From NCBI RefSeq assembly GCF_013664685.1, contig NZ_JAAKDE010000003.1, positions 1 to 64,000 on the forward strand: DNA of 64,000 bases, read 5' to 3'. The stretch is from Capillibacterium thermochitinicola. Its GTDB lineage: Bacteria > Bacillota > UBA4882 > UBA10575. Below, one piece after another: positions 35,235-44,611 of this stretch. Below the pieces are notes generated by a model, which was not told where the DNA came from, did no database searches, and worked only from the letters and a program-made list of their open reading frames with translations. Position 1 is the first letter of the stretch. Every line of letters begins with the position of its first letter. The translations under genes and the position numbers were made by a program.

Positions 35235-36419
35235 ATGCCCTACAATTTTGACCAGATCATCAACCGTGAACAGACCGGCAGCGTGAAATGGGACCGCCGG
35301 GCCGAAGTTTTCGGCAGTGAAGATTTGCTCCCCCTATGGGTGGCGGATATGGATTTCGCCGTTCCTCCGTGCGTAACTAAGGCCCTCATGGAACGGATCA
35401 AGCATCCGGTCTATGGCTATACCTTCCCCCCACCCCAATTTTACCAGGCCTTCTGCGAATGGGTGGTCAAACGGCATCAGTGGACCATTGAGCCGGAATG
35501 GTTGGTGGTTACCCCCGGGGTTGTTCCGGCGTTGGCCCTCGCGGTCCTTGCCTTCACCCAGCCGGGCGAGGGCGTGATTATTCAACCCCCCGTTTACGGT
35601 CCTTTCTTTCGCGTCGTCGAAAATAACCGGCGGCAACTGGTGCTTAATCCGTTAAAGGAAGAGAACGGCCGCTATACCATGGACTTTGACCACCTGGAAA
35701 CGGTGGTCAATCCCCAAGTGAAAATGATGATCCTGTGCAGCCCCCATAACCCGGTCGGACGGGTGTGGACCCGGGAGGAACTGGAGCGGCTTGGTGAGTT
35801 CTGCCGGCGCCACCAGATCCTGATCGTTTCCGACGAAATCCACGCCGACTTGGTTTATCCCAACTATCACCATCTTCCCGTGGCGGCGCTCCCGGAGTTG
35901 GCGCAGCACACCATCACCTGTTTTGCCCCGAGTAAGACCTTCAACCTGCCCGGGCTGACCACGGCGGTGACGGTCATCCCCGATCCGGAAAAGCGGAGAC
36001 GTTTTCAGCAAGTCCAGTCCGCCCTGGGAATGCATATCCATAACACGCTGGGTATTACGGCCTTTACCGCCGCTTACCAGCAGGGTGAAACCTGGTTGGA
36101 GGCACTGATCAGCTATCTCCAGGGAAACCTCGATTTCCTAATGGCCTTTTTCGCCGCCCGGCTGCCTGCCATTAAACCGGTACCGCCGGAGGGAACCTAC
36201 CTGGTTTGGCTCGACTGCCGCCGTTTACCCCTGCCTCCCAACATGCTAAAGTCTTTCTTCATTCACGATGCCAAAGTCGGTTTGAACAACGGGAGTGATT
36301 TCGGCCCCGGCGGGGAAGGTTTCCAACGGCTCAATCTGGCCTGCCCCCGTCCGCGCCTCGAGGAAGCCCTCCACCGGATCGAGCAGGCCGTCGGGAAACT
36401 CCCGGGCGAGAACCGTTAG
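35235..36419 (+). CDS. PatB/MalY-type PLP enzyme (cystathionine beta-lyase or aminotransferase)
   Basis: This is a fold-type I PLP enzyme of the MalY/PatB subgroup. Members cleave C-S bonds of cystathionine or cysteine, or act as aminotransferases. The 394 residues show LPLWVADMDFAVPP near residue 35, LCSPHNPVGRVW near 165 and the PLP lysine in FAPSKTFNLPGL near 235. The ATG is preceded by GAGGAGG. Its 3' end overlaps the convergent ferredoxin gene by 4 bases. Sulfur-compound lyase activity is the likeliest role, but the sequence does not settle it. Confidence 0.9.
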   Translation: MPYNFDQIINREQTGSVKWDRRAEVFGSEDLLPLWVADMDFAVPPCVTKALMERIKHPVYGYTFPPPQFYQAFCEWVVKRHQWTIEPEWLVVTPGVVPALALAVLAFTQPGEGVIIQPPVYGPFFRVVENNRRQLVLNPLKEENGRYTMDFDHLETVVNPQVKMMILCSPHNPVGRVWTREELERLGEFCRRHQILIVSDEIHADLVYPNYHHLPVAALPELAQHTITCFAPSKTFNLPGLTTAVTVIPDPEKRRRFQQVQSALGMHIHNTLGITAFTAAYQQGETWLEALISYLQGNLDFLMAFFAARLPAIKPVPPEGTYLVWLDCRRLPLPPNMLKSFFIHDAKVGLNNGSDFGPGGEGFQRLNLACPRPRLEEALHRIEQAVGKLPGENR

Positions 36420-36709
36420 TCTTCGACCACACTGATTGCCGCATCCGGGCAGTAGATGGCACAAAGTTTGCAGGTAATACACCCATCGGCGTCAACAGTC
36501 ACGCGGTTCGTTCCGTAAGCCCCCAACTCGTCCGCCCACCGGATCACCCCGGTCGGGCACCGTTCAATACAGAGGCCGCAGCCTTTACACAACTGGGGGA
36601 AAATCGTCCACGAACCCCGGGCGGTCGTCCACCGTTCCCCGGTCAACGGCTGCTCACCGCCGGCGGTGGAGTCTTCCGCCTGTATTTGAAGGTTGTTTTC
36701 ATTGCTCAC
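36416..36709 (-). CDS. 2x[4Fe-4S] ferredoxin subunit of 2-oxoacid:ferredoxin oxidoreductase
   Basis: The 97-residue protein carries two CxxCxxCxxxC(P) clusters: CKGCGLCIERCP near residue 41 and CITCKLCAIYCP near 75. This is the delta (electron-transfer) subunit layout of the 2-oxoglutarate/branched-chain 2-oxoacid enzymes. It is the last gene of the operon alpha, beta, gamma, delta. The first 30 residues are a short polar extension rich in Glu and Gly. Confidence 0.92.
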   Translation of the reverse strand: MSNENNLQIQAEDSTAGGEQPLTGERWTTARGSWTIFPQLCKGCGLCIERCPTGVIRWADELGAYGTNRVTVDADGCITCKLCAIYCPDAAISVVED

Positions 36710-36760
36710 TTCAGCGTTCCGTCCTTTCGAATGACTAAAATCCCGCGGTTGCCTGCGAAA

Positions 36761-37441
36761 CTAGAACGCTTCCGTTTCGCGCGGCCCGATCATCGTCAAC
36801 CCTTTTTCAAACGCCTTGAAGTTCAACGCCGCCAACTCCGGGTTTTCCCGGAATTTGGTCCCAAATTTTTTGGCGATTGCCTCCTTGACCCGCACCGGTG
36901 GTATCACTGCAATCAGCTTTGTGATTGCCCCCAAGATAATAATATTGAACACCTTTGGGGTTAACTCCGCCTTGGCGGTCGCCGCCGCCCGGATCCCAAT
37001 GGGGCGGATCGCCTGGTCCGCGGGTGGCGTTGGTGCTGGTCCCGCCTCGTCCCCCACCATCTTGGCGAACCCTTCGGGGGCAATCGTCTCGTAGCCCTGA
37101 ATCCCGACGGCCCGGTCGGCGATCACCGGTGGTTCCAGCGCCGACTCCTCATAAAGATAGATCGTCCCCGGCCGGAGGTAACCTTTGGTCCGTTCGGCGG
37201 AGCGCTTGCTCAACACCGTAAGCAGATCGGCTTTGGCAAATTTGGGCGCCCCGATCGCCTCGTCGGCAATCTGGACATAAGCCACGGAGACCCCGCCCCG
37301 TTGCTCCACACCGAAGTTGGGGATATATAAGGCCTGCTTCCCCGCTTGGAAAGCCGCTTCGGCTAGTAGCTCACCGATCGTCTGTACCCCCTGGCCCCCT
37401 TCCCCGGTAATAATAATCTTCAGTACATTTCTCTCAGCCAT
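36761..37441 (-). CDS. 2-oxoacid:ferredoxin oxidoreductase, gamma subunit
   Basis: This is the gamma-domain subunit of the TPP-dependent enzyme that oxidatively decarboxylates a 2-oxoacid to acyl-CoA and reduces ferredoxin. The 226 residues begin with the family motif IIITGEGGQGVQTIGELLAEA and contain YIPNFGVEQRGGVSVAYVQI near residue 40. The ATG overlaps the beta-subunit gene by 8 bases. Subunit composition fits KorABCD or VorABCD; the substrate is not settled. Confidence 0.93.
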   Translation of the reverse strand: MAERNVLKIIITGEGGQGVQTIGELLAEAAFQAGKQALYIPNFGVEQRGGVSVAYVQIADEAIGAPKFAKADLLTVLSKRSAERTKGYLRPGTIYLYEESALEPPVIADRAVGIQGYETIAPEGFAKMVGDEAGPAPTPPADQAIRPIGIRAAATAKAELTPKVFNIIILGAITKLIAVIPPVRVKEAIAKKFGTKFRENPELAALNFKAFEKGLTMIGPRETEAF

Positions 37442-38234
37442 TCTGCTCCTCCCCTCCGGTCGCCGGTTCCGGGACCCTAAACTCGCCTACTTTAAAGTAG
37501 CGGGCCATCTCCCCCTGGAGAAAGGCCCAAGTCTGTTTGGCATCGGTCCGCCAGTTGGTGGGGCAAGTCGACAAAACCTCCACAAAGGAGAAGCCCCGCC
37601 CCGCCATCTGGTTGCGGAGGGCTTTCTTCAAAAACTGCTTCAGTTGCGGGTAATCCCCGACCGTTCCCCGGGCCACGTAAGCACCGTCCGCCGCGATGGC
37701 CGCCACCAGTTCCGGCCCTTGCAGCGGGGGACCGGTCTTTTTTATATCCCGCCCGTACGGAGTGGTTCCGGTCTTCTGCCCCGGTAAGGTGGTCGGCGCC
37801 AACTGCCCCCCGGTCATGGCATACAAAGTATTGTTGGCCAAAATGACGGTGATCCGGTCCCCCCGCTGGGCGGCGTTGACCAAATGCTGGGCGCCGATGG
37901 CATAACCCCCGCCGTCGCCCATATAGGCGATCCCGATCGTTTCCGGCCTAGCGCGCTTCGCGCCGACCACCAGCGGTATGGTCCGCCCGTGGTGGGTCTG
38001 GACACTGTCAAAGTTGAAAAAGTCCCAGCTTAAAAGGGAGCAACCGATATCGCAACCGTACAGGACCCGGTCCAGAATCCCCAGTTCATCAACGACCTCG
38101 CCCAAAGCTTTAAGGGCAATGGCATGGCCGCACCCGGGACAAAAGCGGTGGGGCTTGGTCTCTTTCCGCCAGGAAAGGGGCATCGCCGGGTTTTTGGCCG
38201 GTTCCCGGTCCACCGTTGTTTTCTCATCCACCAT
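37434..38234 (-). CDS. 2-oxoacid:ferredoxin oxidoreductase, beta (TPP-binding) subunit
   Basis: The 266 residues show RFCPGCGHAIALKALGE near residue 30 (two of the cluster-related Cys), YGCDIGCSLL near 60, and the TPP motif MGDGGGYAIGAQHLVNAAQRG followed about 25 residues on by ILANNTLYAMTGGQ. These bind thiamine diphosphate and Mg2+. It overlaps both the alpha gene (11 bases) and the gamma gene (8 bases), so the operon is tightly coupled. Confidence 0.95.
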   Translation of the reverse strand: MVDEKTTVDREPAKNPAMPLSWRKETKPHRFCPGCGHAIALKALGEVVDELGILDRVLYGCDIGCSLLSWDFFNFDSVQTHHGRTIPLVVGAKRARPETIGIAYMGDGGGYAIGAQHLVNAAQRGDRITVILANNTLYAMTGGQLAPTTLPGQKTGTTPYGRDIKKTGPPLQGPELVAAIAADGAYVARGTVGDYPQLKQFLKKALRNQMAGRGFSFVEVLSTCPTNWRTDAKQTWAFLQGEMARYFKVGEFRVPEPATGGEEQNG

Positions 38235-39367
38235 GAGCAGCCTCCTTCGGGGTTTGCTTGACGACGGCCGCCACGATCTCTTCCGCCGTCACCCCAACCC
38301 CCGGTTTTAATAAAGCATCGATCGGGTTGGTGAGCCCATAAAGCTCCGCTTTAACCAGCGACAGCAACTGTCCGTAGGCCGACTCCACCACCAGGAGACG
38401 AAGGCTAGGATTGGCGCCGGCCGCTTGGCGTAACGCCGCACCTGGAAAAGGCCGGACGGTGATCGGGCGGAAATAGCCGGCCTTGTATCCTTGCTCGTTC
38501 AGCATCTTCCGGGCCTGTTTCGCCGCCCGGGCCACAATCCCGTGGGCCACCAACAAAACTTCTGTTTCCGGATCCACCTCCACCTCCCACTCGACGACCT
38601 CCGGCGTCAACCGTTCATAAGCGGCCAAATGATCCGCTAAGCGTTCGTACAACTCTTCTTCAATATTAAACGTGTTCCGCAGATGGACCGGCTCCCGGTC
38701 CAAAGCCGGAATCCCTGGTCGCCGGACCAGCGGTTCGGAAGGAACCAGCGTCCACCCTTTCGCTTCCGGCCGGAACATGGTAACCGCCTCCCGCATTTTT
38801 GCCTGGTACCCGTCGCCCAGGACAAAAGTGGGGAAACGATACTGCCAAGCCCGGTTAAACGCCTTGATTGTATACTCGAACAGTTCCTGGTGGGAAGCGG
38901 TGGAATAAACGATGCGCAGGCCTTCGCCATTACCCCCGGCGGTGGTGAGGCGCAATTCCTGCTGGGAATAGATGACGGTCGCCGTGGAGGGACCCCCCCC
39001 GCTGCTGGATAATCCAGACCCCCGGAATGCGCATCATCTCCGCCATGGCGATCGGTTCCTGCATCAGAATATTGCCCGGCCCGGCCGTGGCACAAAAGGT
39101 CTTCTTTCCGACCAAGGCACCGCCCAGCATCGCAAAACCGGCCGACATTTCGTCCTCCGTCTGGAGAAATCCCCGCCCAAAATGGGGGGCAAGGCGGGAC
39201 CAATAATGCATAATCTCGTTTTGGGGCGTGATCGGATAACCATACATAAAATCGGCCCCCGCCACCAGCGCGGCCCAAGCCACCACTTCGTTCCCGGTCA
39301 TAAAACTCCGTTGCTCCTTCTGGAGCAGGCCCTCAAATTCCCCGGTTAATTCTGTTTTCGTCATCAT
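38224..39367 (-). pseudogene. 2-oxoacid:ferredoxin oxidoreductase alpha subunit, frameshifted at a run of eight G
   Basis: The alpha subunit is split into two frames. The upstream part starts at ATG 39367 and encodes GNEVVAWAALVAGADFMYGYPITPQNEI and TAGPGNILMQEPIAMAEM. It leaves frame at the C-run 38993-39000 (eight G on the coding strand). The downstream part, in the frame ending at 38224, continues RLTTAGGNGEGLRIVYSTASHQEL. Removing one G restores one reading frame through QQRGGPSTATVIYSQQELRL. All flanking subunits are intact, so sequencing error in the homopolymer is as likely as a true mutation. Confidence 0.85.
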
Positions 39368-39449
39368 CCTGCCCACCTTTCCTGGGTAAAATGGTTGGAA
39401 CCGCAAGACGGAACCGTGACGCGGACCGTCTTCCCAGTGACCCTTCCCT

Positions 39450-40124
39450 TCACCAAAAGGCTTCTCCCATATAGCGGTCCAAAGGCCGTACCGGATTACC
39501 CATCCGGTCATACGCCCCGATCCGGCGGGCGTACGGCCGCAGGGCGGCTGTGGCCACCACCGGCAGGCCGAGCCGGCGGGCGGCCTCCGTCACCATCACG
39601 GCTCCTTCCTGGATCAGTTCCACCGTTGTTTCCGCCCCCAGATGCGTGTTGTTGATCAAGCCATCCACCGCCCCAAACTCTTGAACATAAGCCACGATCA
39701 AAGGGACCGAGGAGGTCAACGGACGGGTTGTGTTCACGACCATCAACAAACGGAGGCGCGGACCGTCCGCCCCCGGGACAAAGCCGTCGGTAATCAGGTT
39801 GAGCTGTTTACGGCCGTCAACACCGTAACCGACATCGATAATAACATCGCCCGCAAAGTTCAGGGCCGTCTTCATCTCTTTTTTTAAAGGAATCGCCGCC
39901 TCGCCGAGCCCCACCAGTTCACTGGTCTCCCAGGCCAAAACCTCGAGCCCCTCCCGTTCCAAGCGGCGTTTAAGCGGGCGCAACGTGTAAAAGGGTTCCA
40001 CCAGATCCAGATCGACCAGACGCACCCGCCGCCCGCTTCTGGCCAATTGACATCCGCGGTTTATAGCATTCTCACTTTTGCCGCTGGCATACTCCCCCAC
40101 ATAAGCTTCTAAAACCCGGGTCAC
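39450..40124 (-). CDS. ParA/MinD-like P-loop ATPase linked to the oxidoreductase operon
   Basis: The 224-residue protein starts at GTG 40124 and has a P-loop GEYASGKSENAIN near residue 11, VRLVDLDLVEPFY near 34 (deviant Walker A/A' region), and DVIIDVGYGVDGRKQLN near 92. It resembles the ParA/MinD/CooC group of ATPases, some of which insert metals or help mature oxidoreductases. It lies 82 bases upstream of the alpha subunit in the same direction. A maturation or regulatory role for the oxidoreductase is inference. Confidence 0.75.
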   Translation of the reverse strand: MTRVLEAYVGEYASGKSENAINRGCQLARSGRRVRLVDLDLVEPFYTLRPLKRRLEREGLEVLAWETSELVGLGEAAIPLKKEMKTALNFAGDVIIDVGYGVDGRKQLNLITDGFVPGADGPRLRLLMVVNTTRPLTSSVPLIVAYVQEFGAVDGLINNTHLGAETTVELIQEGAVMVTEAARRLGLPVVATAALRPYARRIGAYDRMGNPVRPLDRYMGEAFW

Positions 40125-40314
40125 CGTCTCCCCCTGCTTTCCTTTCTGCTTATCTCTTTATCCCCATCCTCTTCCCTCCCTGATTTACCTTCTTCTTACC
40201 TCCTGTTATTTCGGCCGCCCACTATTATCGACCGCCACTGCTCTTCCTAATTTTGTCCCTTTTCCCGGGCATAAAAACCCCTCCCCTGGAGAAGTTAAAA
40301 GGGAGGTGAAGGAA

Positions 40315-40770
40315 GTGGCAAAACCAAAGTTAACCCCCAAACAACAAAAATACCAGAACAAAGTGAAACAGGCCGAACCCAAACCGGATTATCTGCGCAA
40401 CGCGTTGCTCGCTTTTTTCAGCGGCGGCCTCGTCTGCCTGATTGGCCAGGCCCTGATCGACTTCTACACCGTAACTATGAGAGTACCGCCCAAAGAAGCC
40501 GCCAATCCGGCCACCGCCACCATGATCTTGATTGGCTCCCTCTTAACCGGGTTCGGCGTCTTTGATAAGCTGGCCAAATACGCCGGCGCGGGTCTCGCCG
40601 TTCCGGTGACCGGTTTTGCCAACTCGGTTGTCTCCGCGGCCTTGGAGTTCCGGGAAGAAGGCTTAATCTACGGGGTATGCGCCAAGATGTTCACCCTGGC
40701 CGGGGCCGTGATTACCTTCGGCGTAATGACCGCCTTTGTTTTTGGCCTGATCCACGCCATTTTTCACTAA
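40315..40770 (+). CDS. spoVAC: stage V sporulation protein AC
   Basis: SpoVAC is a membrane component of the channel that moves dipicolinic acid into and out of spores. I prefer GTG 40315, which has GGGAGG 8 bases upstream; GTG 40306 overlaps that site. The 151 residues have a basic N-terminus and about four hydrophobic segments, with the family patterns AFFSGGLVCLIGQALIDFY near residue 35 and LLTGFGVFDKLAKYAGAGLAVPVTGF near 80. It is followed by spoVAD. Confidence 0.95.
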   Translation: MAKPKLTPKQQKYQNKVKQAEPKPDYLRNALLAFFSGGLVCLIGQALIDFYTVTMRVPPKEAANPATATMILIGSLLTGFGVFDKLAKYAGAGLAVPVTGFANSVVSAALEFREEGLIYGVCAKMFTLAGAVITFGVMTAFVFGLIHAIFH

Positions 40771-40810
40771 AAAACCCCAAAACAAAGCCAATTGGTAAGA
40801 GGGAACAAAC

Positions 40811-41818
40811 ATGGGGAAGAAAACAGGAAAGCAAACCTACTATTTTACCAATCCGCCTGTGATAATCAGCACCGGAACCGTCGCCGGCCCTATCGAAGGG
40901 CAGGGTCCTTTACAGGCCGATTTTGATGAAATCCTCACCGACCCGCGGAATAACGAAAAAACCTTTGAAAAAGCTGAGCGTTCAATTTTGACCCGGGCCT
41001 GTCAGCTCGCCCTGGACCATGCTTCCTGCCCAACGGGGGAAGTCGATCTCTTTCTGGCCGGGGACCTATTAAACCAGATTATCTCCTCCAACTTTACTGC
41101 CGCCACCTTAAACATCCCATTTCTTGGCCTCTACGGTGCCTGTTCCACCGCCGCCCTCGGTCTTGGTCTTGGAGCAATGCTCCTGGACGGCGGCTTTGCC
41201 GGAACGGTCCTCACCGCCACCTCCAGCCATAATTCCACGGCGGAAAGGCAATACCGTTTCCCCACCGAATACGGGGCCCAACGCCGCCCGTACCAACAAT
41301 GGACCGTAACCGGGGCCGGAGCCGCGCTGCTCGGTTATGACCGGCCTGGACCAAAAATTACCGCCGTGACCTTCGGCCGGGTAGTCGATCTCGGTTCCAC
41401 CGACCCGTTAAACATGGGGGCGGCAATGGCCCCCGCCGCCGCGGACACCATCCGTCAACACTTTGAAGACACCGGTTGGGATCCCAACGTCTTCGATCTG
41501 ATTGTCACCGGCGATTTGGGGAAAATCGGCTTTGAACTTTGCCGTGAGGAACTGGCGGAAAGCGGTTTGAAGCTTGGTGACAACTTCTCCGACTGCGGGA
41601 TCATGATTTACGATCTGGATAAACAGGATGTCCACGCCGGCGGCAGCGGTTGTGCCGCATCCGCCCTGGTCACCTATGGGCACCTGTATAAGCGATTCCA
41701 ACGCCAGGAAATCCACCGGATCCTGCTGGTCGGGACCGGTTCCCTCCACAGTACCACCTCGGTTCAGCAGGGCGACAACATTCCTTGCGTTGCCCACGCG
41801 ATCCGGATCGAGGCGTAA
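40811..41818 (+). CDS. spoVAD: stage V sporulation protein AD
   Basis: SpoVAD is a thiolase-fold protein that binds dipicolinic acid for its uptake into the forespore. The 335 residues include IISTGTVAGPIEGQGPLQADFDEI near residue 18, GACSTAALGLGLGAML near 108 and GGSGCAASALVTYGHLY near 276. It lies 40 bases after spoVAC. The next gene is not spoVAE but a broken TPP enzyme, so the spoVA operon here is shorter than the Bacillus one. Confidence 0.96.
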   Translation: MGKKTGKQTYYFTNPPVIISTGTVAGPIEGQGPLQADFDEILTDPRNNEKTFEKAERSILTRACQLALDHASCPTGEVDLFLAGDLLNQIISSNFTAATLNIPFLGLYGACSTAALGLGLGAMLLDGGFAGTVLTATSSHNSTAERQYRFPTEYGAQRRPYQQWTVTGAGAALLGYDRPGPKITAVTFGRVVDLGSTDPLNMGAAMAPAAADTIRQHFEDTGWDPNVFDLIVTGDLGKIGFELCREELAESGLKLGDNFSDCGIMIYDLDKQDVHAGGSGCAASALVTYGHLYKRFQRQEIHRILLVGTGSLHSTTSVQQGDNIPCVAHAIRIEA

Positions 41819-41876
41819 CTTGCTAAATTTTCTTCGAAGGAAAAATTTACTTTCCATTGTAGGAGGCAAGGCAAAT

Positions 41877-43176
41877 ATGTCCACGCAAACCATTGCCCAG
41901 TGGGTGGCGGCACAACTGGCCGCCTGGGGTGTCAAGGCCGTTTACGGGGTGCCGGGGGATGCCATCCTCCCGCTCCTCGCCGCCTTCGAAGCCCATCCTG
42001 GTCTGCAGTTTTACAGTGTAAACCACGAAGCGACCGCGGCCTTCATGGCGTCAGCTTACGCCAAATACACTGGCGAACTTGGGGTTTGTGTTGCCACCAG
42101 CGGTCCGGGAATCGCCAATCTCCTGAACGGTTTACCTGTGGTCCCGCCCCGCCACCCAGCCGGTCCGTCCGCCCGAACCTTATCTCAACACCAAGCCCCA
42201 ATCCAGTCCGGAGGTGATCGACGCGGTCTTGCCCCTTTTGAACCAGGCTGAACGCCCCGCGATTTTGGCCGGACGCGGGTGTTGCGGATTGGGCCCGCTG
42301 CTCTTGGACTTCGCCGCCCACTGGGAGAGCGGAATTACGCTGACCATGCCCGCCAAAGGGATCGTCCCCGACGCCCACCCCCTCGTCCTCGGGGGGCTCG
42401 GCCCGGGCGGCAGCGAGGCATCCAGCCGGATGCTGGCCGAAGCCGACCTGCTCCTCATCGCCGGCGCGACCTGGTGGCCCGAACTTTACCTGCCCGACCA
42501 GCTCGCCATCGTCCAGATCGACACCGTCCCCGCCAACATTGGCGGGCGGATCCCGGTCGCCTACGGCCTCGTTGGCGACCTTGTCCACCTGCTCCCCCGT
42601 TTACAAGCAGGTCTCCAAAAAAGAGAAAAACCCTGCTGGCAGCGGCGGCTGCAGGAGTTGAAAGCCGATTGGCAGGCCACGATTGCGCCCGAATACGAAG
42701 CCGAAGGCGCGCCGGTCCCACCGGGCCGGGCGATCAAAGCCATCGAAGCCGCCGTCGACGCTGATGCCGTAATCTGCTTGGACGTGGGCGACCATACCGT
42801 CTGGTTTAACCGCCTCTTTAACGGAACCCGCCAAAAAATCCTGGTCTCCGGGGGCTGGCGCTCAATGGGTAAGGTAATCGTCTTTAAAAATGACTGGTTG
42901 GCAATGGAGCGGGACCGCATGGAACTCATGGCGCTGGACTATGGAGTAACCCGGCTGCACACCCCGGATTTTGCCGCCTTTGCCCGGGCCTGCGGCGGAA
43001 AGGGTTATACCGTTCATGATTCGGCCGAACTGGACACGGTTTTACCTTCGGCGCTGCACAGTCCGGAACCGGCGATCGTCCAGATCCACACGGCTGCTCC
43101 CATCTTCCCGGGTCTTGTCTCCCAACTGACCAGAGAAAACCAGCAGCAGGAAAGGAGCGAATTAGTATGGGTCTAA
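41877..43176 (+). pseudogene. acetolactate synthase/pyruvate oxidase-like TPP enzyme with two internal losses
   Basis: The N-terminal part (ATG 41877, AGGAGG upstream) has the TPP-enzyme start VYGVPGDAILPLLAAFE, NHEATAAFMASAYAK and SGPGIANLLNGL. After about base 42135 the frame changes and roughly 80 expected residues are missing. The frame then continues (PEPYLN, AERPAILAGRG) to 43176. A second, in-frame loss of about 45 residues lies near 42869, where GGWRSMG joins KVIVFKND. This removes the GDGG half of the TPP-binding motif. Sizes are estimated from the family. The protein cannot be a normal TPP enzyme as written. Confidence 0.8.
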
Positions 43177-44573
43177 TCGAAGAAATCAGTCGTACCCTGA
43201 TCGACAGGATCGCCGACCAATTGCTTCTCCGTTTAATGCGCGACCCATATGTCGAGAATCTTTGGGAGCTCATCTCGACGACAATGAAGGTAACCCCCCG
43301 CGATCTGATGGAGATTGTCCTGCGTGCCGAGAAAGGGAAGCCTTTGGGCCGCCCCTTCGGCACCGTCTATCACTTCTCGCCCTGGCAGGAATTGTTGTTC
43401 AACCCGGTGCATCTGGTCCGCTTACCGACCGTTGACGAAAAAAGCGTCGAGACGAAAGTCACACTAGGGCCGAAAGCGAAACGCCCGTTGGAGCTGGCGA
43501 TCCCGATCATCATCTCCGGGATGTCCTACGGCGGTGCCATCAGTAAACAAGCCCGCTTTGCTTTGGCCAAGGCCGCCACCGCGGCGGGGACCGCCATCAA
43601 TACGGGCGAGGGAGCCTATATACCGGAAGAGCGCGAGTTGGCGGCCAAATATATCTACCAATACCACCGCGGGCAATGGCCCCACGGGAATAAAAAAGAA
43701 TTCTACACTATGGCCGACATGGTCGAGATCCAGCTGGGCCAAGGGGCCCAGGCGTCGGCCCCGCAAACGACGAAAGCCGACAAGATTGATGAAGAGTTCC
43801 GGCAGATCTTCGGTCTGAAAGAAGGGGAGGATGCGGTGATCGCCTCCCGCCTCCCCGGACTGAAATCGGGGGAAGACCTGAAACGCTTGGTGGCCAGGTT
43901 AAAGGAAGAAACCGGTGGCGTCCCCATCTCCTATAAGTTTGCCGCCTCCCACTACCTGGAGGAAGAGATCGAGTTGGCGCTGGCGGCCGGGGTTGATGTC
44001 ATCGTCATCGACGGGGCGGAAGCGGGAACCCACGCCGGTCAACCCCTGATCGCCGACAGTTTCGGTTTACCCACCATGTACGCCCTGGTCCGGGCGGCCG
44101 ATTATCTGGAGGAAAAAGGCGTACGCGACCAGGTTTCCCTCATCGCCGCCGGCGGGCTCCTCTCCCCCGATCATTTCCTCAAGGCCATGGCCCTGGGGGC
44201 TGATGCCGTTTACATCGGCACCGCGGCGGTGATGGCGATGATCCATACCCAAATGGTGGAGACCAGTCCCTTTGAGCCCCCGACCCAACTGGTCTTGTAC
44301 AGCGGGCGGCTCAAAGACAAACTGGATATCGACCGCGCCGCCCAAAGCCTCACCAACTACTTGAATTCCTGCGTCGCCGAGATGGTCTTGGGGACGGTTG
44401 CGCTGGGGAAAAAAGCCTTGTCCGAGGTGGACCGGCGGGACCTCTGCGCGCTCATCCCGACGGTGGCGGAGATCACCGGGGTGGAGTTGGGCTACCGGCG
44501 AAAAGAAGCCGCCCGGTTTCCCATGGGGGAACAGCCGGCGCGGGTTGGCGAGGAAGCCCAGGTTACCCACTGA
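43167..44573 (+). CDS. FMN-binding glutamate synthase-family protein
   Basis: The 468 residues correspond to the FMN/glutamate-synthase barrel domain: IIISGMSYGGAISKQARFAL near residue 112, INTGEGAYIPEE near 138, VDVIVIDGAEAGTHAGQP near 270 and AAGGLLSPDHFLKAMALGADAVYIGTA near 330. It lacks a glutaminase domain, so it is a stand-alone member of the archaeal/clostridial type whose substrate is often uncertain. It overlaps the end of the TPP-enzyme remnant by 10 bases, and a good terminator follows. Confidence 0.9.
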   Translation: MGLIEEISRTLIDRIADQLLLRLMRDPYVENLWELISTTMKVTPRDLMEIVLRAEKGKPLGRPFGTVYHFSPWQELLFNPVHLVRLPTVDEKSVETKVTLGPKAKRPLELAIPIIISGMSYGGAISKQARFALAKAATAAGTAINTGEGAYIPEERELAAKYIYQYHRGQWPHGNKKEFYTMADMVEIQLGQGAQASAPQTTKADKIDEEFRQIFGLKEGEDAVIASRLPGLKSGEDLKRLVARLKEETGGVPISYKFAASHYLEEEIELALAAGVDVIVIDGAEAGTHAGQPLIADSFGLPTMYALVRAADYLEEKGVRDQVSLIAAGGLLSPDHFLKAMALGADAVYIGTAAVMAMIHTQMVETSPFEPPTQLVLYSGRLKDKLDIDRAAQSLTNYLNSCVAEMVLGTVALGKKALSEVDRRDLCALIPTVAEITGVELGYRRKEAARFPMGEQPARVGEEAQVTH

Positions 44574-44611
44574 ACAAGAACAACGGTCCTGCTTTACGCT
44601 CCTGGTCCAAA

